From NCBI RefSeq assembly GCF_000805335.1, contig NZ_KN708638.1, forward strand, positions 3,467,014-3,531,013: DNA of 64,000 nucleotides, written 5' to 3'. Below are positions 19,207 through 26,377 of this stretch, in pieces. Position 1 is the stretch's first letter; every line of letters starts with the position of its first letter. Source of the DNA: Streptomyces sp. CT34. GTDB lineage: Bacteria > Actinomycetota > Actinomycetes > Streptomycetales > Streptomycetaceae. The translations under genes were made by a program, and so were the position numbers. The notes under the pieces are model-generated. The model was given only the letters and a program-made list of their open reading frames with translations, did not search any database and was not told the origin of the DNA.

Positions 19207-19872
19207 TCAGCCCTCGCGCAGTTCGTTGAACCCGAGCAGCATCGCGTCGACGGCGAAGGCGAAGCGTTCCTTGTCGTCCACTCCTGCTCGGTCGCGTGCA
19301 GCCTTGGTGATGAGCGGATATCGCTCGGTCGCCAGCTGGGCCAGCCAGCCTGTGCCGCCCGCTTCGTGTGCGTCGACGGCAAGTTGTGCCTCCATGACGG
19401 TGTGCCCGATCGTGAACACCGTCACTGCGTTGAGGGCGTGCAACGCGCGACCGAGTGGAAAGCCGTTGTCCGTCAGCATGCGCAGGCACGCCTCGATGTC
19501 GTCGAGTGTCGCCTGGGTGACCGCTGGGCGAGAGGCGGCGAGCGGGAGGACGGCCGGGTGCCGCAGCAGGCCCTTGCGCAGCGCCTTCGCGTACTCACGC
19601 AGCGCCTCCCGCCAGTCGGCGGACTTGTCCATCGCCGGTGCAGCAGCTCTGAACACCTGCTCCACCAGTCCGTCGAGCAAGGCGGCCTTGTTCGGGACGT
19701 AGTGGTAGAGCGTCATCGCCTCGACGTCGAGCTGCTCACCGAGTGAACGCATCGTCAGGGCCTTAAGCCCGCTGCGGTCCACCAGGTCCAGTGCCGCGTC
19801 AAGGATTCGTTGCCGGCTCAGTCCCACGCGCTCGCCACGGCCGCGCCGTGCGCCCGGCTTCTCGGCCGTCAT
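19207..19872 (-). CDS. TetR-family regulator (about 221 aa)
   Basis: The N-terminal HTH reads SRQRILDAALDLVDRSGLKALTMRSLGEQLDVEAMTLYHYVPNKAALLDGL, which is the TetR sequence with VEAMTLYHYV in the recognition helix. The C-terminal domain resembles the TetR/C1 group. The start is either ATG 19872 or GTG 19884. It is divergent from a SnoaL-like gene, with two identical-arm palindromes between them, and lies inside IS-A as apparent cargo. Confidence 0.85.
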   Translation of the reverse strand: MTAEKPGARRGRGERVGLSRQRILDAALDLVDRSGLKALTMRSLGEQLDVEAMTLYHYVPNKAALLDGLVEQVFRAAAPAMDKSADWREALREYAKALRKGLLRHPAVLPLAASRPAVTQATLDDIEACLRMLTDNGFPLGRALHALNAVTVFTIGHTVMEAQLAVDAHEAGGTGWLAQLATERYPLITKAARDRAGVDDKERFAFAVDAMLLGFNELREG

Positions 19873-19908
19873 ACGTCGCCCCACCTCTCCACCCCGAGCG
19901 TTGACATT

Positions 19909-19956
19909 CTTACAAGGTAAGACAAGAATCGACCCAGACGATACTTACGTTGTAAG
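19909..19956. promoter_or_regulatory. Twin TetR operators CTTAC-N3-GTAAG
   Basis: Two palindromes with identical arms, CTTAC AAG GTAAG (19909-19921) and CTTAC GTT GTAAG (19944-19956), 35 bp centre to centre, in the divergent promoter of the TetR and SnoaL-like genes. They are very likely sites of this TetR protein controlling both genes. Confidence 0.7.
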
Positions 19957-19994
19957 AATCCGAATCCGTTTCCTCGACACCGCAGGAGCTGGAG

Positions 19995-20429
19995 ATGCCC
20001 TCCACCACCGCCCTCGGCAACAAGCAGGTCGTTCTCGGCTTCATCACCGCACTCAACGACCGAACGAGCCAGGACTGGGTGCGGTATCTCGCGCCGGACG
20101 TCATCGACCACAACAAGATCATTTTCGGTGAAGAGGAAGCACCCGGCGCTGCGATTGAGGGCTTCCGGCAACAGCTCGCCGCGTTCAGCGCCGAGCACCC
20201 GGACGATGGCTTTCGCCTGGAACAGCTCATCGCCGAGGGCGATGATGTCGTAGCCCGGCTTCGGGTGCGCGCCGTCCACACCGGGTATCGCCCCCGGACA
20301 CCCAAGCCGACCGGCCGACGCTGTGACGTCGAACAGATCTGGATCTTCACGGTACGCGGCGGCCGGATCGCTGAGATCCGTGCTGTGAGCGACCGTCTCG
20401 GCATGTTCCTCCAGCTCGGCTGGGACTAG
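19995..20429 (+). CDS. SnoaL-like / NTF2-fold protein (144 aa)
   Basis: Alpha-plus-beta barrel pattern: NKQVVLGFITALNDRTSQDWVRYLAPDVIDHN, then a helix, and VEQIWIFTVRGGRIAEIRAVSDRLGMFLQLG, typical of SnoaL/ester-cyclase-like NTF2 proteins. In polyketide pathways SnoaL closes rings, but most NTF2-like genes regulated by a TetR partner have other, unknown substrates. It lies within an IS, so a role in the local PKS cluster should not be assumed. Confidence 0.75.
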   Translation: MPSTTALGNKQVVLGFITALNDRTSQDWVRYLAPDVIDHNKIIFGEEEAPGAAIEGFRQQLAAFSAEHPDDGFRLEQLIAEGDDVVARLRVRAVHTGYRPRTPKPTGRRCDVEQIWIFTVRGGRIAEIRAVSDRLGMFLQLGWD

Positions 20430-20450
20430 CCGAGCGGGAACTGAAGCAGC

Positions 20451-21359
20451 GTGTCAGAGCAGGCACGAGCCGCAGTAATCATGGAGTTTCTACGCTCAGT
20501 GATCACCGGAGGGGCCGTGCCTGTCTTGCCAGCGTGCCTGCTCGAACCCCTGTGGGACCAGTTCTCAGCTCTCCTGCCCGAGCACGTGGACAGCCACCCG
20601 CTCGGCTGCCACAACCCGCGCATCGCGGACCGCGTGGTCTTCGAGCACGCGATCGCCGCTCTGATACACGGCTCCGGCTACGAGCGGGTCGCCAGCCCCG
20701 GCTGCTCAGACCGCACGATCCGACGCCGGGTCAAGTACTGGGCCCAGCTGGGAATAGCCGAGCAGCTGCACGCTCTGGCGCTACAGGCGTACGACCGGAT
20801 GATCGGCCTTGAGCTGGACGAGCTGTCCGTGGACGGCTGCATCACCAAGGCACCCTGCGGCGGCGAGACCGCCGGGCGCTCCCCGGTCGACCGAGGTAAG
20901 CAGGGTCTGAAACGGTCCGTAGCCACCGAAGCCCGCGGCATTCCGCTAGGCATAGTCTCAGCCGGGGCCAACCGACACGACTCACCGCTGCTCGTGCCCA
21001 CTCTCAAGGCAGCGAAGGAGCAGGTCGGGCCCTTGCCCGAGCAGACCAACGTCAACTTGGACCGAGGCTACGACAGCAACAAAACCCGCACCGCACTGAC
21101 AACGCTCGGCTTCACCAGCGAAATCGCCAGCAAGGGCGTCCCTGCCCCGATCCAGGCCGGCAAGAGGCGGGTCGTCGAGCGCAGCCACTCGTGGATGAAC
21201 GGCTTCGGCAAGCTCCGACGCTGCACCGAGAAGCGCAGCCGGGTCGTCGACTTCTACCTCTACCTGGCCGCCGCAATCGTCACGCTACGTATGCTCATCC
21301 GCCGCGCCACCCCGCTCTACCGCTGGGCCAACCGCCCCACTACCAAGAGGCTCAACTGA
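20451..21359 (+). CDS. IS5-family DDE transposase of IS-A (302 aa)
   Basis: N-terminal HTH region SGYERVASPGCSDRTIRRRVKYW. DDE core: first Asp in ELDELSVDG (about residue 125), second in NLDRGYDSNKT (about 204), Glu in VVERSHSWMNGFGKLRRC (about 245). The Y-R-E-like VERSHSWMNGF segment is typical of IS5-type enzymes. The reading frame is intact, so it may be active. Confidence 0.85.
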   Translation: MSEQARAAVIMEFLRSVITGGAVPVLPACLLEPLWDQFSALLPEHVDSHPLGCHNPRIADRVVFEHAIAALIHGSGYERVASPGCSDRTIRRRVKYWAQLGIAEQLHALALQAYDRMIGLELDELSVDGCITKAPCGGETAGRSPVDRGKQGLKRSVATEARGIPLGIVSAGANRHDSPLLVPTLKAAKEQVGPLPEQTNVNLDRGYDSNKTRTALTTLGFTSEIASKGVPAPIQAGKRRVVERSHSWMNGFGKLRRCTEKRSRVVDFYLYLAAAIVTLRMLIRRATPLYRWANRPTTKRLN

Positions 21360-21455
21360 TGCCTACCGCCGGGCGTTCTAAGAGGGCGGTTCGTGAGTTG
21401 AGGTCCGTTTCGAGGTGAGGTTGGGGCATGGCTGCTGGTCGCGGGCCTTCGTCGG

Positions 21456-21860
21456 TTACAGCTTCCTGGCGAAGTTGCCGGTATCGATCTCGGTCAGGAT
21501 GCCGAGCTTGACCAGGCGTTTCAGCTTGGCGCGAGTGCCTTCGATGTTCTTTGGCAGCAGTTCGTGGTCGAGGGCTTCGCAGACATCGCGGGCCCGCAGC
21601 GGGCCACTGGCCTGGTTGAAGACGGCGAGGATGTGGGGATAGTCCGGGTGATCGGGCAGTTCGGGTGAGGTGGCCTGGGCGGGAAGCCGGTCGGCGAGGG
21701 CGGTGACGGTCTTCCGGGTGATCGCCAGGTGCTCGAGGTGGGTCTCAGCCTCGTGCAATCGCCCCTGCAATTCCGTGATCTGGGTGCGGAGACCGTCGGC
21801 CAGGGCCCGGGCGGCATCCTCCTGGAGGCCAAGCGCGTCGAGCAGGGGCTCGACGTTCAC
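21456..21860 (-). CDS. IS-B accessory protein, coiled coil plus winged-helix-like domain (134 aa)
   Basis: It starts at a GTG overlapping the transposase stop (GTGA). The N-terminal part is a coiled coil (RTQITELQGRLHEAETHLEHLAITRKTVTALADRL). The C-terminal part, YPHILAVFNQASGPLRARDVCEALDHELLPKNIEGTRAKLKRLVKLGILTEI, reads like a winged helix. Its coupling to the transposase suggests a DNA-binding or regulatory partner. A truncated relative is fused to another IS5 remnant at about 61.2 kb. Confidence 0.65.
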   Translation of the reverse strand: MNVEPLLDALGLQEDAARALADGLRTQITELQGRLHEAETHLEHLAITRKTVTALADRLPAQATSPELPDHPDYPHILAVFNQASGPLRARDVCEALDHELLPKNIEGTRAKLKRLVKLGILTEIDTGNFARKL

Positions 21861-22759
21861 ACTGTCACCGCCTCGCGCCAGGTGGGGGTGTTCGCACCGG
21901 TCAGGCGGCGGGCCATGACATGGCTCATCGCCCAGTAGACGCGGGAGGCGGAGGAGGAGGGGCGGTGCTCGTAGTCGCGGACCAGACGCCGGTGCAGTAT
22001 CAGGATCCCGTAGGTCTGCTCGACCCTCCACCGCTTGGGCAGCGGAACGAACCCCGCATCCTGCGGGTTGCGTTCGACGATCTCGACGTCGATGCCCAGG
22101 CCGGCTCCATGCGCGACGACCTGGTTTTTGAAGCCTTGGTAGACCAGGGCCTTGCGGACGGTGCCGCCGGCGTGCTCGGCGACCTGCTCCAGCAGTGCGA
22201 TGCCCGCGGCGTTGTCGTGGGTGCTCGCGGCCAGCACGATGACGGCGATGACCAGCCCGAGCACGTCGACGGCCAGGCCCCGCTTGCGGCCCGGCACCTT
22301 CTTCGCCGGATCCCGGCCGGTCGTCGTGGCGGGGACCCCGGCGGCCGCATGGACACTCTGGGTGTCCAGCACCACCAGGGTCGGGTCCTCTAATCGCCGG
22401 GCCCGCTCACGGACCTGGCAGCGCAGGAGCTCGTGGATGACCTGGTCGGTACCGTCGTCCCGCCAAGCCGCGAAGTAGTAGTACGTCGCGCTCTTCGGCG
22501 GCAGATCGTGCGGCAGGTAGGCCCACTGACACCCGGTCCGGCCCTGGTAGAGGATGGCGTTCACGATCTCCCGCATCGCATAGGCGCCCTGGTGGCCGCT
22601 GACCGAACGGTGCCGGTCCTTCCACCCGGCGATCACCGGCTCGATCAGCGACCACTGCTCGTCCGATAAGTCACTTGGGTACGGCTTGCGTTCACTCACT
22701 CCGCCACACCAGCAGATCACCGGCTGCGGACCGGCAGATTCCGCCCGTGCCCACACCAT
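21857..22759 (-). CDS. IS5-family transposase of IS-B (about 280-300 aa)
   Basis: DUF4096-type head PYPSDLSDEQWSLIEPVIAGW, then IVNAILYQGRTGCQWAYLPHDLPPKSATYYYF. DDE core: LVVLDTQSVHAA (first Asp), VYQGFKNQVV region, and WRVEQTYGILILHRRLVRDYE (Glu). This matches the IS112-like group of actinomycete IS5 elements. The likely start is the Met/Val just before SERKPYPSDL; the first ~20 residues of the long frame are doubtful. Confidence 0.85.
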   Translation of the reverse strand: MVWARAESAGPQPVICWCGGVSERKPYPSDLSDEQWSLIEPVIAGWKDRHRSVSGHQGAYAMREIVNAILYQGRTGCQWAYLPHDLPPKSATYYYFAAWRDDGTDQVIHELLRCQVRERARRLEDPTLVVLDTQSVHAAAGVPATTTGRDPAKKVPGRKRGLAVDVLGLVIAVIVLAASTHDNAAGIALLEQVAEHAGGTVRKALVYQGFKNQVVAHGAGLGIDVEIVERNPQDAGFVPLPKRWRVEQTYGILILHRRLVRDYEHRPSSSASRVYWAMSHVMARRLTGANTPTWREAVTV

Positions 22760-22804
22760 CAGGCGACGACAGAGCCACCCAAAGACTCACGAACCGCCCT
22801 CTAA

Positions 22805-23336
22805 GGCGGGGTCCCTGGTGAGCGCTTCGCGCCGCTGGGTCGGCCCAATGGAAGACCTGCCGAAGAAGATCGGCATGGGCGCTGGCTGAGCGGCTGCAGT
22901 GGCTGCTGAAGGCTCGGCGGGGAACATGAGCCAGCCGACTGTGCGAGGTGCGCGGCTACGCGCTCAGCCACCTTGGCTGCCCGGACACCGCGCTTGCGGT
23001 TGACGAATCGAAGGCGGAGAAGAAGGCAGACGTCGGTTAGGGCGGCCTTCCAGCGCTGCGGGCTGGCAGGGGGGCGCAACTGCCAGCCGTGGCCTCGGTC
23101 GTCGCTCCACCCCCGTGGCGACCGCGCCCTTCGACCGCGCGCGTCCTCTGCAATCTGAAGCCAGATAAGCAGCCATGGCGGCTTATCCCAGGTCTTGAAG
23201 GAGCTACTCCTCCTCGTTGATCAACGCTGGCCTGTGTTTGGAACCGGCCGCTACACCATTGACTGTCCGCAAGGATTGGAGTCGGACGGCCGGCTCGCCG
23301 CATGCGAGACCGGGCCGCCCTCCTACTCCCCGCAGT
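22805..23336. other. Intergenic region, possible decayed coding sequence
   Basis: About 530 bases after IS-B. A minus-strand frame from about 23200 to 22805 stays open (LRLRFVNRKRGVRAAKVAERVAAHL) but has no good start and no recognised domain. Treated as non-coding. Confidence 0.35.
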
Positions 23337-25211
23337 TCAGAGCCGCAGATCGACGTGATACTCGGTGATCCAGGTCTCGAGCTGGATCATCATCTCCATG
23401 CTCGCTCGCTCCACCCAGGCGAAGGCGCCGCTGGGTGCACCCTCGGCGGACAACACCGCCTTGGTCGCCTCGACGTCCAGCAGTGAGGTGATGGCCGAGC
23501 CGGGGTCCGTTGCCAACTCGGTGAAGCGCGATCGCACGAAGTCCCCGTACGCCGCCTCTTGCGTGGTCGGGTATGCGCTCTTGCGCCGGTTGAGTACGGG
23601 CTCGGGGAGCAGATCCCCGACCGCGGCCCGCAGCAGACTCTTCTCCTGCCCGTCCACCCGCTTCATCCCGGCCGGCACGTTATAGACGTATTCGACCAAA
23701 GCCCGATCACAGAACGGCGGCCGGAGCTGGACACCGTGCGCCATGCTCATCCGGTCCGCCCGGTCCAAGTGGGTGGGAGCCCAGCGGGTCAGAGCAAGGT
23801 AGGTCACCTCACGGGCCCGTCGCTCCTCCGGACTCTCACCCACAACGTGCGGCACCTCAGCGAGCGCGTCGCGGTAGTGCTGATCTGCGTAATCCATGAA
23901 GTCGAGCTCCCTGCGGAGCGAGAGGTCCACAAGCGAGCAGCCGAGACCGCCAGCCGCAGCATTGTGCCCCCGCTCGAAGGAGACCCATGGGAAGGTCTCG
24001 GAGTTGCTGTGCTGCGGGTCGTAGGCCCAGAAATAGCCATTGAACACCTCGTCCGCTGTCTCACCGGAAAGCACCGCCGTGATCCCCGAACGGCGGAGCG
24101 CCTTGAAGAAAAGCAGCAAGGAGGCGTCCATGTCTCCCAGTGGAGACGGTGCATCCTGACTACGCAAGGCTGCCGCGTGTGCCTCGTGATCGGCGAGCAG
24201 CGCTGTATCAAGCAGGATCTCTGTGTGCTCGGTGCCGATATGGCGAGCCGCAAGCTCGGCGTACGGCGCGTCCGGCGTGGCCCGCATCGTAGGGTGCGGT
24301 TCAAAGTTCTCCGTGTACCCAGAAAAGTTGACCGAGAAGCTCCGCAACGATCCTGGATGCAGTCCCTGTGCCTGTGCCTGCTGAGCGAGTGCCGTGAGTG
24401 CGCTCGAGTCGATTCCTCCGGAAAGCATTGCTCCGACTGCCACGTCCGCGCGCAGGTGGGCGGCTACGGAGTTCGCCAAGAGCCGGCGCACCGTGGCGAC
24501 GGTTTCGCTGAGGCCGTCCGTGTGCGGTCGGGCAGGCAGCGACCAGTACCGCGACTGACTGCTGCCCGACCGACGTATGGAAAGCAGGTGCCCCGGCAGC
24601 ACTTCCCGGATACCACGGAACACGCTCGTGCCCGGCTTGCGGCTGTGGGCGAACAGCTCACGCAGCCCATCGGCGTCCACCACCGGATCGACCGCCGGAT
24701 GGGCGAGCAGTGCCTTGGGCTCCGAGCCGAACAGCACACCGGATCCTGTCAGGAAGTAGGACAGCGGCTTGACGCCAAGCCTGTCCCGCGCCAGAAGCAG
24801 CTCCTGCCTCCGGACATCCCATACAGCCAGAGCGAACAATCCTTCGAGATGGGAGAGGAACTCGGACCCCCACTCCACATAGGCATGCAGCGTCACCTCC
24901 GCGTCCGAACGTCCGGTGAACCGATGGCCTCGTGCCACCAGCTGGTCCCGCAGTTCAAGGTGGTTGGTGATGGCCCCGTCCAGGGTTGCCACCGCTATCG
25001 GTCCGTTGTCGCCCACAAAGACGACTGGCTGCTGTCCGTGCTCCAGATCGATCAGTGCGAGGCGCCTGTGAGCCAGAGCTGCTGGTCCATCAGCCCATTC
25101 CGCCGCACCGTCAGGTCCGCGGTGGGCCAGCGTGGCTGCCATGTGGCGGACCGTTCCGGTTTCATGTGAAAGATCCCGCTCGAAGTCCACCCAACCAGCT
25201 ATTCCGCTCAT
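23337..25211 (-). CDS. Asparagine-synthetase-like amidotransferase with degenerate glutaminase site (624 aa)
   Basis: An AsnB-type protein with a class II glutaminase domain (1 to about 200) and a synthetase domain with the PPi loop LSGGIDSSALTALA near residue 250. The ATG at 25211 overlaps the upstream stop (ATGA). It encodes M-S-G-I-A-G-W, so the nucleophilic Cys1 of the family is Ser (codon AGC). The N-G-E motif is D-G-A (residues 78-80). Glutamine hydrolysis is therefore unlikely. Homologues in polyketide clusters (OxyD, FdmV, PdmN) form amides on the carboxylate of starter or product; here the donor may be free ammonia or an amine. Expect an amide or lactam in the product. Confidence 0.9.
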   Translation of the reverse strand: MSGIAGWVDFERDLSHETGTVRHMAATLAHRGPDGAAEWADGPAALAHRRLALIDLEHGQQPVVFVGDNGPIAVATLDGAITNHLELRDQLVARGHRFTGRSDAEVTLHAYVEWGSEFLSHLEGLFALAVWDVRRQELLLARDRLGVKPLSYFLTGSGVLFGSEPKALLAHPAVDPVVDADGLRELFAHSRKPGTSVFRGIREVLPGHLLSIRRSGSSQSRYWSLPARPHTDGLSETVATVRRLLANSVAAHLRADVAVGAMLSGGIDSSALTALAQQAQAQGLHPGSLRSFSVNFSGYTENFEPHPTMRATPDAPYAELAARHIGTEHTEILLDTALLADHEAHAAALRSQDAPSPLGDMDASLLLFFKALRRSGITAVLSGETADEVFNGYFWAYDPQHSNSETFPWVSFERGHNAAAGGLGCSLVDLSLRRELDFMDYADQHYRDALAEVPHVVGESPEERRAREVTYLALTRWAPTHLDRADRMSMAHGVQLRPPFCDRALVEYVYNVPAGMKRVDGQEKSLLRAAVGDLLPEPVLNRRKSAYPTTQEAAYGDFVRSRFTELATDPGSAITSLLDVEATKAVLSAEGAPSGAFAWVERASMEMMIQLETWITEYHVDLRL

Positions 25212-25741
25212 GCCAGTTCCCTTTCGTCGGGCACAGTGTTTGTCGATGGAGTTGCCTTCAGGCACTCGGGGTCCCGAGACAGCACTTCCACCAGTGACAG
25301 GCCGCAGCGGGCTACCGCATCACTGAAGTCGGTGAAGCCCGGCTCGGACCCGTGGTCGACAGTGATCCCAAGGCGACGCTGCGCCGCTGCGCCATAGCGC
25401 CGGTAGAGCTCCACGTACCCCTGTGCTGTGGTCTCGAGGTCCGGCACCAGCATGAAGCGCACCGGCCGCCGCAGGCCGCGCCAGGTCAACTCGCCGTTGG
25501 CGCCGCCCGCGAAGTTGTAGCGCCACGGGCTGCCGGTAGCCACTACGAGCTTCTGGCCCAGGCGATGGACCCCGGCAGGGACGATGTACGGGTGGCCGGT
25601 GCGACGGCCGGTGAAATGCAGCAGTGCGAGGTGCTCCGCGATCGGTCCGGGATCTGGTCGGGAGAGAAGCTCGCACATCTGCGCGTTGGCCGTCTTGCGC
25701 TCTGCGCTGTCGGGGAGAGCGCGCTCGATGACGGGTTTCAC
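25208..25741 (-). CDS. DDN/F420-type nitroreductase-family oxidoreductase (177 aa)
   Basis: A GTG at 25741 overlaps the stop of the DUF1772 gene (GTGA). The core HLALLHFTGRRTGHPYIVPAGVHRLGQKLVVATGSPWRYNFAGGANGELTWRG matches the split beta-barrel of deazaflavin-dependent nitroreductases and related quinone reductases (T-G-R-x-T-G motif). It lies between the DUF1772 and AsnB-like genes in one operon. It may reduce or oxidise a quinone stage of the polyketide; F420 versus FMN use cannot be decided by eye. Confidence 0.7.
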   Translation of the reverse strand: MKPVIERALPDSAERKTANAQMCELLSRPDPGPIAEHLALLHFTGRRTGHPYIVPAGVHRLGQKLVVATGSPWRYNFAGGANGELTWRGLRRPVRFMLVPDLETTAQGYVELYRRYGAAAQRRLGITVDHGSEPGFTDFSDAVARCGLSLVEVLSRDPECLKATPSTNTVPDERELA

Positions 25742-26199
25742 GACACCACCACCGCGATGGCGGTCAAGATGCAACCGATGACAGCAAAACAGGTCCGCAT
25801 CAGGTGCCAGTTGCGCCACTGAATCCGTGGATCCTGCCAGTCCGGCCCGAGATCCTTCGGATCGGTCTGCTTGACCCGGCGGTTGATCGGTACATTCTTG
25901 GATTGCGACACCACGGCCACGCCTACCAAACACACCGCTGCTGCCGCAAAGACCACCCGGGGGGTGCCCGAACTCCGGACCGAGGAGACCAGGTCGATCA
26001 ATGCGGAGCCACTGACGATGAAAGGCATGATCCGGTCGTAGCGCCGACCAAGCAACTTATGGGTGACTACATACCGATCCGGGGTCATCGCAATCAGCGC
26101 GGGCATCACGCTGATCGCAACGGCGAACAGCACACCTGCGACGATGCCTGTTCCGACAAGAGCCAACACCCTTAGTGTCGCCTCCATCACTGCCTGCAC
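25738..26199 (-). CDS. DUF1772 membrane protein, anthrone-oxygenase-like (153 aa)
   Basis: Four hydrophobic segments (VLALVGTGIVAGVLFAVAIS, a helix near MPFIVSGSALIDLV, VVFAAAAVCLVGVAVV, and the C-terminal FAVIGCILTAIAVVV), with the polar loop KNVPINRRVKQTDPKDLGPDWQDPRIQWRNWHLMRT before the last one, typical of DUF1772. The family includes fungal anthrone oxygenases such as HypC, so an oxidation of the aromatic core is plausible. First gene of the operon with the DDN- and AsnB-like genes. Confidence 0.75.
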   Translation of the reverse strand: MQAVMEATLRVLALVGTGIVAGVLFAVAISVMPALIAMTPDRYVVTHKLLGRRYDRIMPFIVSGSALIDLVSSVRSSGTPRVVFAAAAVCLVGVAVVSQSKNVPINRRVKQTDPKDLGPDWQDPRIQWRNWHLMRTCFAVIGCILTAIAVVVS

Positions 26200-26241
26200 A
26201 ATGCTTTCCTCCGCTCAGTTCTCAATCTGGAACCACAACTC

Positions 26242-26257
26242 CGAGCTTCACGCGAGC
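26242..26257. promoter_or_regulatory. Possible SARP half-array in a divergent promoter
   Basis: CGAGC occurs at 26242 and again at 26253, an 11-bp spacing, between the DUF1772 gene (start 26199) and the FAD hydroxylase (start 26378). Only two short repeats are present, so this is much weaker than the arrays at 10165 and 29779. Confidence 0.25.
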
Positions 26258-26377
26258 AGGTGGTGCATCAATCGAATCCGTCTGAGTGCAGACACAGGGT
26301 CCACCGTCGTCACCCCAGGCTGCTTCGAGCGCTGAAGTGTGTCATCGCTCTGGATGAACAACATCGAAGGAGCGGGA

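Larger units (their letters stand above)
19085..21378 (+). mobile_element. IS5-family-like element carrying a TetR-SnoaL cassette (IS-A)
   Basis: Imperfect terminal inverted repeats GAGCGCCTGGCAGTAGG (19085-19101) and CCTACCGCCGGGCGTTC (21362-21378) pair at 14 of 17 positions and are flanked by TAA (19082-19084 and 21379-21381), a TNA-type target duplication. The intact transposase fills the right end. The left end holds a frameshifted copy of the first ~45 bases of the same transposase gene (19142-19186). Between the two copies lie a TetR gene and a SnoaL-like gene, so the element appears to have gained cargo by duplication or partial deletion of a tandem copy. Confidence 0.65.
21382..22801 (-). 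mobile_element. Complete IS5-family insertion sequence (IS-B)
   Basis: Perfect terminal inverted repeats begin GAGGGCGGTTCGTGAGT (21382) and end ACTCACGAACCGCCCTC (22785-22801). TAA flanks both ends (21379-21381 and 22802-22804), and the left TAA is shared with IS-A. It contains a transposase and an overlapping accessory ORF. All parts look intact. Confidence 0.85.

Noticed and set aside
23559..25169. Plus-strand frame of 536 codons
   Set aside because: Antisense shadow of the AsnB-like gene; low-complexity composition and no motif.
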